Part shown: one piece after another, positions 1-5,865 of the stretch
Numbering within the stretch: position 1 is the first letter of the stretch
Layout of the letters: every line of letters starts with the position of its first letter
From: Puniceicoccales bacterium
Lineage (GTDB): Bacteria > Verrucomicrobiota > Verrucomicrobiia > Opitutales > JAIRKQ01
DNA: 5,865 bases
Assembly: GCA_031258795.1 (NCBI GenBank)
Contig: JAIRMI010000030.1
Span: 1-5,865 of the forward strand
Direction: 5' to 3'
Notes under the pieces: generated by a model
Databases searched by the model: none
Told to the model about the DNA's origin: nothing
The model's input: the letters and a program-made list of their open reading frames with translations, nothing else
Translations under genes and position numbers: made by a program

Positions 1-470
1 CGATACCACTCTCATCCACATATAGTCATCCCACTCCAAAAAAGCATAATGAATGGCGTCGGAGAGAGAAGGGGAGAGGTGGAGGATTTTTGTACAAGGA
101 CATTGCCCCCTCATAGTCCTCACGTTTCTCCTCATCCCGTTCTTTATAGGCCCTGGTCTTTTTTTACTGTGATCTTTAGCTTTCTCAGCACCTTCCCAAT
201 GCAACTCGTGCTCACTTTAAATTCACTGGCCATTTCCCTTTGATAGACATCTGGATGTTCTTTCACATACTTTACTAGCTTTTCCGGATCCAACTTCCTG
301 TATTTCCTGCTCAGCGGTACACGCTCTAGATTCCCCGTTTCCCTCAACTTCTTCTTCCATGCAAATATCGCACGCTCACTCACTCCAAACGCTTCGCTCG
401 TTTCCTTTACACCGTGCGTGCTTTCCTATTTTAACACCCTCTTTCTCAAATCCGTTGTACAGTATGCCAT
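1..470 (-). pseudogene. IS630-family transposase, 5' portion, degenerate (runs off the left edge)
   Basis: Reading leftwards from ATG 470-468 gives MAYCTTDLRKRVLK, then an in-frame TAG (428-426). The same frame continues as ESTHGVKETSEAFGVSERA and on to a stop at 146-144. The N-terminus and the two helix-turn-helix blocks (about 411-350, GVKETSEAFGVS; about 243-180, QREMASEFKVSTSCIGKVL) are typical of the IS630/Tc1-like DNA-binding region. At an A7 run (minus-strand bases 165-159) homology moves to the +1 frame, which reads KKTRAYKERDEEKREDYE, a standard IS630 linker. After a stretch that does not look like the family and a TGA (28-26), the same frame reads LYVDESGI (25-2). That is the conserved start of the DDE catalytic domain, with the first catalytic Asp at 16-14. 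With an amber codon, a frameshift, an oversized linker and a TGA, this is best read as a decayed element. The rest of the transposase should lie left of the window. Confidence 0.85.
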
Positions 471-502
471 ACATTCTCTAGGCATAATCTTTATACGCTT
501 TT

Positions 503-517
503 GTCAAGTAGTTTGAC
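503..517. repeat. Short inverted repeat near the presumed IS630 terminus
   Basis: GTCAA (503-507) and TTGAC (513-517) form a perfect 5-bp dyad around a 5-base centre. It lies 33 bases upstream of the transposase ATG and is followed by TATA (518-521). IS630 elements insert at TA dinucleotides and usually have terminal repeats just outside the transposase gene, so this is a reasonable place for the element's transposase-proximal end. The other end is outside the window, so the boundary cannot be confirmed. Confidence 0.3.
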
Positions 518-712
518 TATAAAGGAATAGCAGAAGATTTGAAAAAGTAAGAGGCGGCAAAGGCAAAAAGCTCATACACAAATCATTCACAAAAATTGCA
601 ATCACAGAATCAATTGTAGGCTTTTGAGGAAAAATGAACGGAAATTATTGAATGCTGCCCTTCTATTTCCAAATATTTAGGATTAGAATAAGCTTAAATT
701 TGCCTCATGCTG

Positions 713-729
713 AACTTTGCGGTAAAGTT
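713..729. repeat. Small hairpin, 6-bp stem
   Basis: AACTTT (713-718) and AAAGTT (724-729) pair perfectly around a 5-base loop, GCGGT. On the plus strand a few T residues follow. On the minus strand, the direction in which the neighbouring methyltransferase gene is read, no U-tract follows, so it is not a canonical terminator for that gene. Its role is unknown and it may be chance in A+T-rich DNA. Confidence 0.25.
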
Positions 730-758
730 TTTGTAAGAAATTGGCTGGCAAAACCTTA

Positions 759-783
759 GAGACTTTTTTTGGGATTAAGTCTC
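759..783 (-). terminator. Weak hairpin just past the methyltransferase stop codon
   Basis: GAGACTT (759-765) and AAGTCTC (777-783) form a perfect 7-bp stem with an 11-base loop. It begins 4 bases beyond the stop codon of the minus-strand methyltransferase gene. Position and orientation suit a transcription terminator or 3'-end stabiliser. The stem is only moderately G+C rich, and the transcript lacks the run of U residues expected of a strong intrinsic terminator, so the call is tentative. Confidence 0.3.
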
Positions 784-787
784 CGTT

Positions 788-2008
788 CTAAAAATGTCCT
801 CTTCTTTCCAGAACAGCGATATTCTCGATGTGCCGCGTTTGTGGAAACATGTCGATTGGTTGTAGCTGTCTAACTTCGTATTTTGTGGTCAGGGACTTGA
901 GATCCCGGGCTTGGGTGTCAGGTGCACAGGAAATGTAAACAATTTTGCGGGGAGCAAAGGCTAGGATTTGTTCAATAAAATTGCCGCTACACCCGCTGCG
1001 CGGCGGGTCAATTACCACACAAGTGCGATCCCCTTGAAATGGAATTTGGTCGAAAATTTTGGCCGCATCTTCGGAAGTAAAAGAGAGATTTGTAACGCCA
1101 TTGATTTTGGCATTTTCCCGAGCAAAGAAAATTGCTTCCTTGTCGATTTCTACTCCACGCACATCGCAAAAATATTCCGCTCCACAGATGGCAAATACCC
1201 CCACACCACAGTATGCATCCACCAAATAATTGCATCCTTGACTGGCTTCCGTGACAAATTTCACCATCTTGGGCAGAACGTGAGAATTATTTTGAAAAAA
1301 AGAGCCCCCTTTAAAGTGAAAAACAAATTTGCCAATATTTTGCGTAACAATGGCGTTGCTATCCGTGGTAACGCCTTCATTTCCCTCGCGCAAAAGCAAG
1401 GTTCCTCCGCGCTTGAATGTTTTTGCTAAAACTTTTGTCCTTTCACGCACAATGCCGAGCTCCTCATTAATGTTTTTCGTGGCAATGGAGCAGCGCTCCA
1501 CATTCACCAACTTCGAATTGCAACCGTTTGCAAGAAACCCAATGGGGAAGCTTTTATCCTCTTTAAATTTTTGAAAGTGGGGGGTAATTTTCGAACGGTA
1601 ACCATAGATATGCTCGGAGTGAATGCATTCACTAACTTCCCCATCCACTCCGCCCAAGCGTAGCATTGCCTCCCTTACGTGTGCCCGCTTCATGCGGAGC
1701 TGATCCGGATAAGAGATGTGCTGATACTGGCACCCGCCACATTCTTCAAACAGCGGACAAACAGGCTCAACCCGCCCATCTGATGATTCCAAAACCGCTA
1801 CTAGGTCTGCTTCGGAGAAATTTTTATGATTCCTAAACACCCGTACCTTGACCAATTCGCCCACACACACGAAGGGAACCATAACCACCCAATTGTTTAT
1901 CCTACCAAGACCAAGGCCAAGATTTGTAATCGCGGAGATACGCAATTCCATTTCCTCGTGGTATGCAAACGGTTTGGGAATAAAATTTTTTGGCGACCGG
2001 GAATCCAT
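788..2008 (-). CDS. rlmD: RlmD/RumA-type 23S rRNA (uracil-5-)-methyltransferase
   Basis: This 406-residue cytosolic enzyme transfers a methyl group from S-adenosylmethionine to C5 of uridine in RNA. The order of parts matches the RumA branch. A TRAM RNA-binding domain spans about residues 18-75 (GLGLGRINNWVVMVPF). The 4Fe-4S ligands are Cys84, Cys90 and Cys93 in CPLFEECGGC, plus Cys173. The region 230-242 has FFQNN (Gln239). The SAM site reads LVDAYCGVGVFAI (262-274) with the acidic VEID at 286-289, followed by DPPRSG (334-339). The catalytic nucleophile is Cys361 in YISCAPDTQARDL, and the general-base Glu395 lies in DMFPQTRHIEN. All catalytic and cluster residues are present and the length is close to the roughly 430 residues of E. 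coli RlmD, so it looks functional. The exact uridine (U1939, U747 or tRNA) cannot be read from sequence. The ATG at 2008 is the first in frame after a stop at 2041-2039 but lacks a good ribosome site. Met20 (1951-1949), at the edge of the TRAM domain, is an alternative start. The gene diverges from its right-hand neighbour. Confidence 0.9.
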   Translation of the reverse strand: MDSRSPKNFIPKPFAYHEEMELRISAITNLGLGLGRINNWVVMVPFVCVGELVKVRVFRNHKNFSEADLVAVLESSDGRVEPVCPLFEECGGCQYQHISYPDQLRMKRAHVREAMLRLGGVDGEVSECIHSEHIYGYRSKITPHFQKFKEDKSFPIGFLANGCNSKLVNVERCSIATKNINEELGIVRERTKVLAKTFKRGGTLLLREGNEGVTTDSNAIVTQNIGKFVFHFKGGSFFQNNSHVLPKMVKFVTEASQGCNYLVDAYCGVGVFAICGAEYFCDVRGVEIDKEAIFFARENAKINGVTNLSFTSEDAAKIFDQIPFQGDRTCVVIDPPRSGCSGNFIEQILAFAPRKIVYISCAPDTQARDLKSLTTKYEVRQLQPIDMFPQTRHIENIAVLERRGHF

Positions 2009-2022
2009 TGAATAAGCAAACC

Positions 2023-2035
2023 GGGAAGTCTTCCC
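2023..2035. promoter_or_regulatory. Perfect 13-bp palindrome in the divergent intergenic region
   Basis: GGGAAG (2023-2028) and CTTCCC (2030-2035) are exact inverted repeats around a single T. The site is 15 bases upstream of the methyltransferase ATG and 66 bases upstream of the carboxykinase ATG. A TTGAAA -35-like box on the minus strand (2042-2037) sits beside it. A dimeric regulator could bind here, or it could fold in the methyltransferase leader RNA as a 5-bp stem with a 3-base loop. No known operator consensus is recognised. Confidence 0.3.
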
Positions 2036-2089
2036 TTTTCAATGCAAATTTGTCCAAAATTTTAGACTTCCATTTTTGGGATTTTGGTG

Positions 2090-2095
2090 TAAAAT
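2090..2095 (+). promoter_or_regulatory. Candidate -10 box for the carboxykinase gene
   Basis: TAAAAT matches the bacterial -10 consensus TATAAT at five of six positions and ends 6 bases before the ATG at 2102. The best-spaced -35 candidate, CTTCCA at 2067-2072 (17-base spacer), is weak. Transcription would start about at the start codon, implying a leaderless mRNA. This fits the absence of any Shine-Dalgarno sequence, but A+T-rich DNA yields such boxes by chance. Confidence 0.3.
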
Positions 2096-2101
2096 TAGAC
2101 T

Positions 2102-5100
2102 ATGACTGGATTTGAACAAACCCTTGGCCTTGACGGAGATGGAAACAATATTGAAGCCACTGCGGAGGACGTAGCTGAAATAAAAAAACGATTGGTTGAG
2201 CTTAGGAATGCGGCCATGCCAAATTGCGAACAATCTCCCGTTGATCGCAGAATAAATGCTTTTTTGAACGAATACTTGTGCATGGATTCCAACTATTCTT
2301 GGCTACCAAAATCCTCTTTTCCTTGCGATAGATACGGAATTTCCCGCATACTTTCGTTGCCGGAAAATGGAGATGAATTTCACTGCGAATACGTCGACAG
2401 CTACCGCATATATCAGGGGATTTTAAACAACCCATCCACCGATAAGCGAACAACTGCCGGAGCATTCCATATCGTTGAAGGTAGCCTTCCAGTCCCAAGT
2501 GATAAAAAAGAGATCCCAAAGCAAGCTTTCGTAAACATGCTCAAAATGGCATTCAATCCACCGGATGACATGCTTGTGCTGCCATTTTCATCGGAGCAAG
2601 CACCCAAGGATAAGATGTTCGTTTCAGCTTACTTTAAGCCCATAATATGTCCGAAAGTCGTAAGCAATATTTCTGCTAAAAATATGGAAATTCGCTTATT
2701 TTTGCCGGGAAGTTTGGTTAGCATATTAGACTGTACTGAGAGCATATTCGGCAATGCTGGCTCGCCATTTTTACCTGAAAATGATGCCGCCATGGATCCG
2801 GAATCCTGGTCCGGATGCGCGGGCTGCATAGTTTTTGCGCCGCAGCTGCGAAAATGTAAAAAAAAGGATCTCGATCTTCCCCATGTTTCTCAAGCCACCG
2901 AACGGCAAAGGATGGATGGCATGTGCTGGAAAAATGAAGATGAATTATACCACGAAGGGAAGCCTTTCCGTGCCGTTGCCCGCTCAAATTCCGGCGTAAT
3001 TCTCTCGATTATCGGTGACAGCTACAATGGATATGGTAAAAAGGAAATAAAAACGCAATTGTCCTACGCGGCTAACATGTATGGTCTCTGCGAAGAGGAA
3101 CATTCCGGAGGGGCGCTGGTTTTCCCCAGATATGATCTGGGCGATGAATTCAACTATGAAAAGTTTTTAAAAACTGAACTTCCATCCTTCGAAGATCTAA
3201 TAAAAACCAACGGTGATGATATGGATCTGCGGGAGGAACGATATGCAATCGACAAAAATTATGCTTCCATAATCTATGTCCCGGGCAATACAACGTTCAA
3301 TCTTCCGAAACTTGAGGCAAAATGGCAGTGTGGCGGCGAAGAAAAGACATTACTCATTGAGCTGGATAAAACCTATATCCTGCCAAATGGATATAGTATC
3401 CACGTAGTCAGACCATCCTATGACGGAGGACAGTGGAAAATGGTGGGAACGTCGCCGGATGCAACTTTTTGTTACAAACCTGCCACGGTGTCCGGAGGGG
3501 GAAAATCCGAAATAGCCAAACCCCTAGATGCGATAATACACGGCTCAATGATGGTGGCCAGTTACGACGCCGATTTTGCCCTAGTGGACAAAATTTTAAA
3601 GATGGGTTTTTCGAACAGATTTAAAGACGAAAGCATCAAGGATGAGCGACATATCCTCGACACATCCCGCACCCTCGGCTCGGTGATAAAACTTTTAAAT
3701 TGCAGCGAAGAATACACGGATGAATACAACAATTGGTTAGGAACGATTCCTTCCCACATTAAAGAGCTCGTCCTTGCCGTAAAAACCTTTTACAAAGAAA
3801 GTTGGGGCGAAGATTGGCAGTCAAATTTTTCCGTCGACATCATCAATGGGCAGCCCGGACATGAGCTGTATTACCATCGGGAAAAACTCGTTGATCAGTA
3901 CATTCGCATTGGATTCACTCGCGAAAAAACCTGGAGAAACTTTTCTCTGCGCGAAGATTTTTATCCGTCATTCAAATTGCAATTAGCCGATGACATCACT
4001 TCCAGTGTCACTCTTCCGGCCAACACCATCGAAGGGCTCAACCGGGAATATGGCAACCAGTCCGTAAAATTTGTACACAATTGCGAATATCGGCTCTATC
4101 AGCGCCCGGATGAGGCAGTTATTCCCGGCTATGATCGGGAAACGGAGTATGAAATTTCGAGGCCGAATACATTCACCTGTAATTACAAGCCGCTTACAAA
4201 AAATGATGTGCGAAGAATGATAGACAATCGTATCCAATTTGAAAAATACAGCCCACCAATGAAGGAATTGCTCTCCAATTTCCTCAGCGATCCCCTGGCG
4301 CCGAAGTATGTCGTCTGTCCCTCAGAGTTGAGAATCTTGCCAAACGGTGAGGTGAGCAAAAATGAGCGTTACCTGCAAAACCGCCAGGATGTGTACGATC
4401 GGAAAGCAGTATATATTTCAAAGTTGTGCATGAAATTGTACAATGGAACAAAAAACATTGGCGATGTAAAATTCCCCGTCCATTCCATTTTAACCGGCAG
4501 GCGAAACAATCCGCCGGAGGTAAAAATACGGGCACTAAGCGTGTATAACCCATTGCATTACATGGATTTACCTGAATTGTTTATGGAATATGCTTCTAGT
4601 ATGACCGGAAAATCGCCATCAACGACGGGGGCTGGCTTGGAAGGGGCGATGACTAAGGGCCCATTCAACGCTCTAAGCACCGTTTATGACCTAAATAATG
4701 CCCTACTTTCATTCATACTATGTGATTATCACGGTTTTTTGTCGGCAGCGGGGTACGTTGGTCCAAAATTTCGCGTGGACCATGACATCACCTACATTTT
4801 GCCAGAAATTTGGTCCCGCATGCATGTTCAGGAACGGGATCCAAAATTTTTGATCGAGCACGGCTACCTGGAAGCTTGCAAGGACTTCGAACATGATGGT
4901 AAAGCGATACCATTTAGCCGCATGGGCTACCGCATAACTCAAAAATTTGTGAAAATATTTGCCGGACGCGTGTTATCATTTCCCTGTTCGCTTTTTTCCG
5001 AGGAAGTGCTCCATCCCGAAAAACAAGACCTTTCGATCTTTGCCGATAGTATGGCAAACATTGTTGAGTCGCATAAAAATGCTGCTGAGATCATAATGTC

Positions 5101-5446
5101 AAGCAACGACGCTGAACAAGCCATTCCGCCACTAAAGGCACTCCTGGACATTATGCTTTCTGAAGAAAGAAATGGCATAACGCTCAATTCTCCGCAACTC
5201 AGAGATCTATTCAAACGGGAAAACGTACTGAAAAGCGAATGGTATCTGGAACGGCTAAAAAGCAGGCAGATATATCATATCGAACACCTAAAAAGTGGCC
5301 TGCAATACCTACGCCTTTTCGCAAAAACAAATGGAGATAGCAAAGAACTAAACATTCAAGCAAGAATTGACAAGATTTCCAAAGAACTGCCTTTCATTAG
5401 CTCCCCGGAATACATAAATAACTTAATCGGCACAGTAGGCCGATAG
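2102..5446 (+). CDS. PPi-dependent phosphoenolpyruvate carboxykinase (PPi-PEPCK, EC 4.1.1.38)
   Basis: This 1114-residue cytosolic enzyme is expected to catalyse oxaloacetate + PPi = PEP + CO2 + Pi, linking PEP and the C4 acids without ATP or GTP. Recognition rests on blocks I know from the Propionibacterium freudenreichii and Entamoeba PPi-PEPCKs, which are near 1100-1150 residues, about twice the size of ATP- or GTP-PEPCK. The blocks in order are KRTTAGAFHI (115-124), FGNAGSPFLPENDA (216-229), GYGKKEIKTQ (310-319), EEEHSGGA (331-338), KPATVSGGGKSEIAK (459-473), RRNNPPE (800-806), SSMTGKSPSTTGAG (832-845) with KGPFNAL shortly after, and the C-terminal SPEYINNLIGTVGR. By inference, GYGKKEIK corresponds to the lysine-bearing active-site segment of GTP-PEPCK and SGGGKSE (464-470) to its phosphate-binding loop. 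The frame is open from end to end with no missing block, so the gene looks functional. An in-frame TAG at 2096-2098 makes the ATG at 2102 the earliest start, and no Shine-Dalgarno sequence precedes it. It is read divergently from the RNA methyltransferase, with 93 bp between them, and is followed directly by IS remains, so it is probably transcribed alone. Confidence 0.93.
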   Translation: MTGFEQTLGLDGDGNNIEATAEDVAEIKKRLVELRNAAMPNCEQSPVDRRINAFLNEYLCMDSNYSWLPKSSFPCDRYGISRILSLPENGDEFHCEYVDSYRIYQGILNNPSTDKRTTAGAFHIVEGSLPVPSDKKEIPKQAFVNMLKMAFNPPDDMLVLPFSSEQAPKDKMFVSAYFKPIICPKVVSNISAKNMEIRLFLPGSLVSILDCTESIFGNAGSPFLPENDAAMDPESWSGCAGCIVFAPQLRKCKKKDLDLPHVSQATERQRMDGMCWKNEDELYHEGKPFRAVARSNSGVILSIIGDSYNGYGKKEIKTQLSYAANMYGLCEEEHSGGALVFPRYDLGDEFNYEKFLKTELPSFEDLIKTNGDDMDLREERYAIDKNYASIIYVPGNTTFNLPKLEAKWQCGGEEKTLLIELDKTYILPNGYSIHVVRPSYDGGQWKMVGTSPDATFCYKPATVSGGGKSEIAKPLDAIIHGSMMVASYDADFALVDKILKMGFSNRFKDESIKDERHILDTSRTLGSVIKLLNCSEEYTDEYNNWLGTIPSHIKELVLAVKTFYKESWGEDWQSNFSVDIINGQPGHELYYHREKLVDQYIRIGFTREKTWRNFSLREDFYPSFKLQLADDITSSVTLPANTIEGLNREYGNQSVKFVHNCEYRLYQRPDEAVIPGYDRETEYEISRPNTFTCNYKPLTKNDVRRMIDNRIQFEKYSPPMKELLSNFLSDPLAPKYVVCPSELRILPNGEVSKNERYLQNRQDVYDRKAVYISKLCMKLYNGTKNIGDVKFPVHSILTGRRNNPPEVKIRALSVYNPLHYMDLPELFMEYASSMTGKSPSTTGAGLEGAMTKGPFNALSTVYDLNNALLSFILCDYHGFLSAAGYVGPKFRVDHDITYILPEIWSRMHVQERDPKFLIEHGYLEACKDFEHDGKAIPFSRMGYRITQKFVKIFAGRVLSFPCSLFSEEVLHPEKQDLSIFADSMANIVESHKNAAEIIMSSNDAEQAIPPLKALLDIMLSEERNGITLNSPQLRDLFKRENVLKSEWYLERLKSRQIYHIEHLKSGLQYLRLFAKTNGDSKELNIQARIDKISKELPFISSPEYINNLIGTVGR

Positions 5447-5454
5447 ACCCCACC

Positions 5455-5470
5455 CTAGTGTCAGGACTAG
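5455..5470. repeat. Inverted repeat downstream of the carboxykinase, possible IS5-type left end
   Basis: CTAGT (5455-5459) and ACTAG (5466-5470) are exact inverted repeats with a 6-base centre, lying 9 bases past the stop codon of the carboxykinase gene. No T-run follows, so it is not a convincing intrinsic terminator. It lies about 50 bases upstream of the first IS5-like transposase fragment and may mark the transposon end. CTAG fits the YTAR target reported for the IS5 group. The matching right end is outside the window. Confidence 0.3.
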
Positions 5471-5519
5471 TAAAGAAGCATTGACAGGTTAGGAAAAGGC
5501 CAATAGGAAATTGAAAATA

Positions 5520-5704
5520 ATGGAATTGATACGAAAGGAAGCCTTTGAGGGGCTAAGTAAATGTTTTCCAAAGTTGCAGGGTTTTCCGAAGTCGCGGGTG
5601 GATAACCGGAGTGTGATCAGTGGGATAGTACGTGTTTTCCATAACGCTTAAAAGGAAGTATGTGAAAACCGACCGCCAGCCATGTGCCTCACAACTACAA
5701 CCGT
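5520..5704 (+). pseudogene. IS5-family transposase, N-terminal fragment, copy 1
   Basis: From ATG 5520 a 43-residue frame reads MELIRKEAFEGLSKCFPKLQ and then SRVDNRSVISGIVRVFHNA before TAA (5649-5651). The RVDxRxVISGIVxVxxN core matches the N-terminal region of IS5-family (IS427/IS1031-like) transposases, usually RVDDRRVISGIVHVL. Further traces follow in shifted frames: a KE(Y) remnant after 5651 and PHNYNR at 5687-5704, matching the family's PHKTLYNRF block. The piece is therefore a frameshifted, internally deleted N-terminus that ends abruptly where copy 2 starts. An AGGAAA at 5505-5510 could once have served as a ribosome site. No DDE residues are present, so it cannot be active. Confidence 0.7.
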
Positions 5705-5762
5705 TCCGAAGTTGCGGGGGAAGCCAGGGGTGGACGACTGGAGAGTGATCAGTGGGATAGTA
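5613..5762 (+). repeat. Direct repeat shared by the two IS5-like fragments
   Basis: An 18-base sequence, GTGATCAGTGGGATAGTA, occurs exactly at 5613-5630 and again at 5745-5762, 132 bases apart. Flanking bases are similar but diverged (for example CCGAAGT[C/T]GCGGG upstream in both). The repeat encodes VISGIV in both transposase fragments, so it reflects duplication of the same coding segment and not a regulatory array. Confidence 0.8.
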
Positions 5763-5865
5763 TACGTACTCCGCAACGGGCCGAAATGGGAATGCGCTCT
5801 GAAGGAATATGGTTGATAAAAGAAGAGGATTTTGGACGACTAAAGCCTGTATGGTCAGTACAATA
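5703..5865 (+). pseudogene. IS5-family transposase, N-terminal fragment, copy 2 (runs off the right edge)
   Basis: Starting at 5703 one frame reads VPKLRGKPGVDDWRVISGI, continues VYVLRNGPKWECALKEYG and stops at TGA 5814-5816. This is the same IS5-family block as copy 1 and is closer to the usual consensus (VDDxRVISGIV, VLRNG, EYG). A frame change near 5806 then opens a reading frame to the window end with VDKRRGFW, which resembles the family's RWSRRGIW segment after loss of the GPHKTLYNRF piece. No start codon precedes it. It is joined directly to the tail of copy 1 and may continue outside the window, so its full extent is unknown. Confidence 0.65.

Larger units (their letters stand above)
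521..787. other. Intergenic region without a recognisable gene
   Basis: This A+T-rich stretch separates the transposon remnant from the 3' end of the methyltransferase gene. No ORF with family resemblance, no tRNA-like cloverleaf and no tandem repeat array was seen. The only structure noticed is two short hairpins near its right end (713-729 and 759-783). Confidence 0.6.

Noticed and set aside
49..243. Plus-strand 64-codon ORF over the left end
   Set aside because: It is antisense to the recognisable IS630 coding remnant. Its composition is low-complexity and no motif is visible.
521..787. Possible tRNA or small RNA in the left intergenic region
   Set aside because: No cloverleaf, no conserved T-loop sequence and no strong promoter-plus-terminator arrangement was found. 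Only short A+T-rich hairpins are present.
968..1574. Plus-strand and other-frame ORFs of up to 153 codons inside the methyltransferase gene
   Set aside because: They lie antisense to or out of frame with a gene whose motifs are fully intact, and their translations resemble no family.
2039..2095. Recurrent CCAAAATTTT-like strings in the intergenic region and in both genes
   Set aside because: They occur irregularly within and between genes and fit A+T-rich codon use (AAA, AAT, TTT). There is no regular spacing or positional preference.
2102..5446. Possibility that the large protein is a new toxin, defence or surface protein
   Set aside because: The ordered blocks such as SSMTGKSPSTTGAG and EEEHSGGA identify it as PPi-PEPCK. 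No signal peptide, membrane segment or repeat domain is visible.
2102..5446. Assignment to ordinary GTP- or ATP-PEPCK
   Set aside because: The protein is about twice their length and its signature blocks are those of the PPi-type enzyme.
5447..5865. Repeated motif on the right as a CRISPR array or regulatory iterons
   Set aside because: There are only two copies, unequally diverged, and both translate to the same IS5-family transposase segment, which explains the similarity.

Overview
The window reads as a piece of a moderately low-GC bacterial chromosome. It holds two intact, divergently transcribed housekeeping-type genes with decayed insertion-sequence remains on both sides. Nothing fixes the taxon. 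The two genes lack clear Shine-Dalgarno sequences, intergenic DNA is A+T rich, and the flanking transposases are broken by stops and frameshifts, as in host-associated or otherwise transposon-rich genomes. A Verrucomicrobiota-like (PVC) origin is only a hunch.

Layout. Positions 1-470 (minus) hold the 5' part of an IS630-family transposase. It keeps two helix-turn-helix blocks and the start of the DDE catalytic domain at the window edge, but it is broken by an amber codon, a one-base slip in an A7 run and a TGA. Positions 471-787 carry no gene, only a small dyad near the presumed transposon end and two weak hairpins downstream of the next gene. Positions 788-2008 (minus) encode a complete RlmD/RumA-type 5-methyluridine RNA methyltransferase with TRAM domain, 4Fe-4S cysteines, SAM-binding domain and catalytic Cys/Glu. 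Positions 2009-2101 are a 93-bp divergent intergenic region with a perfect 13-bp palindrome and a -10-like box very close to the next start codon.

Positions 2102-5446 (plus) encode a 1114-residue protein that I recognise as pyrophosphate-dependent phosphoenolpyruvate carboxykinase (PPi-PEPCK, EC 4.1.1.38). This is the large PEPCK type known from Propionibacterium and Entamoeba. It interconverts oxaloacetate + PPi with PEP + CO2 + Pi, so PEP/oxaloacetate metabolism in this organism can run on pyrophosphate instead of ATP or GTP. Positions 5447-5865 contain two successive degenerate copies of the N-terminal part of an IS5-family transposase.

The two intact genes are divergent neighbours with no obvious shared pathway. 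I see no defence system, CRISPR array, RNA gene or clearly new multigene system. The points most worth checking are the PPi-PEPCK itself, its possible leaderless start, and the decay and duplication patterns in the two transposon remnants.
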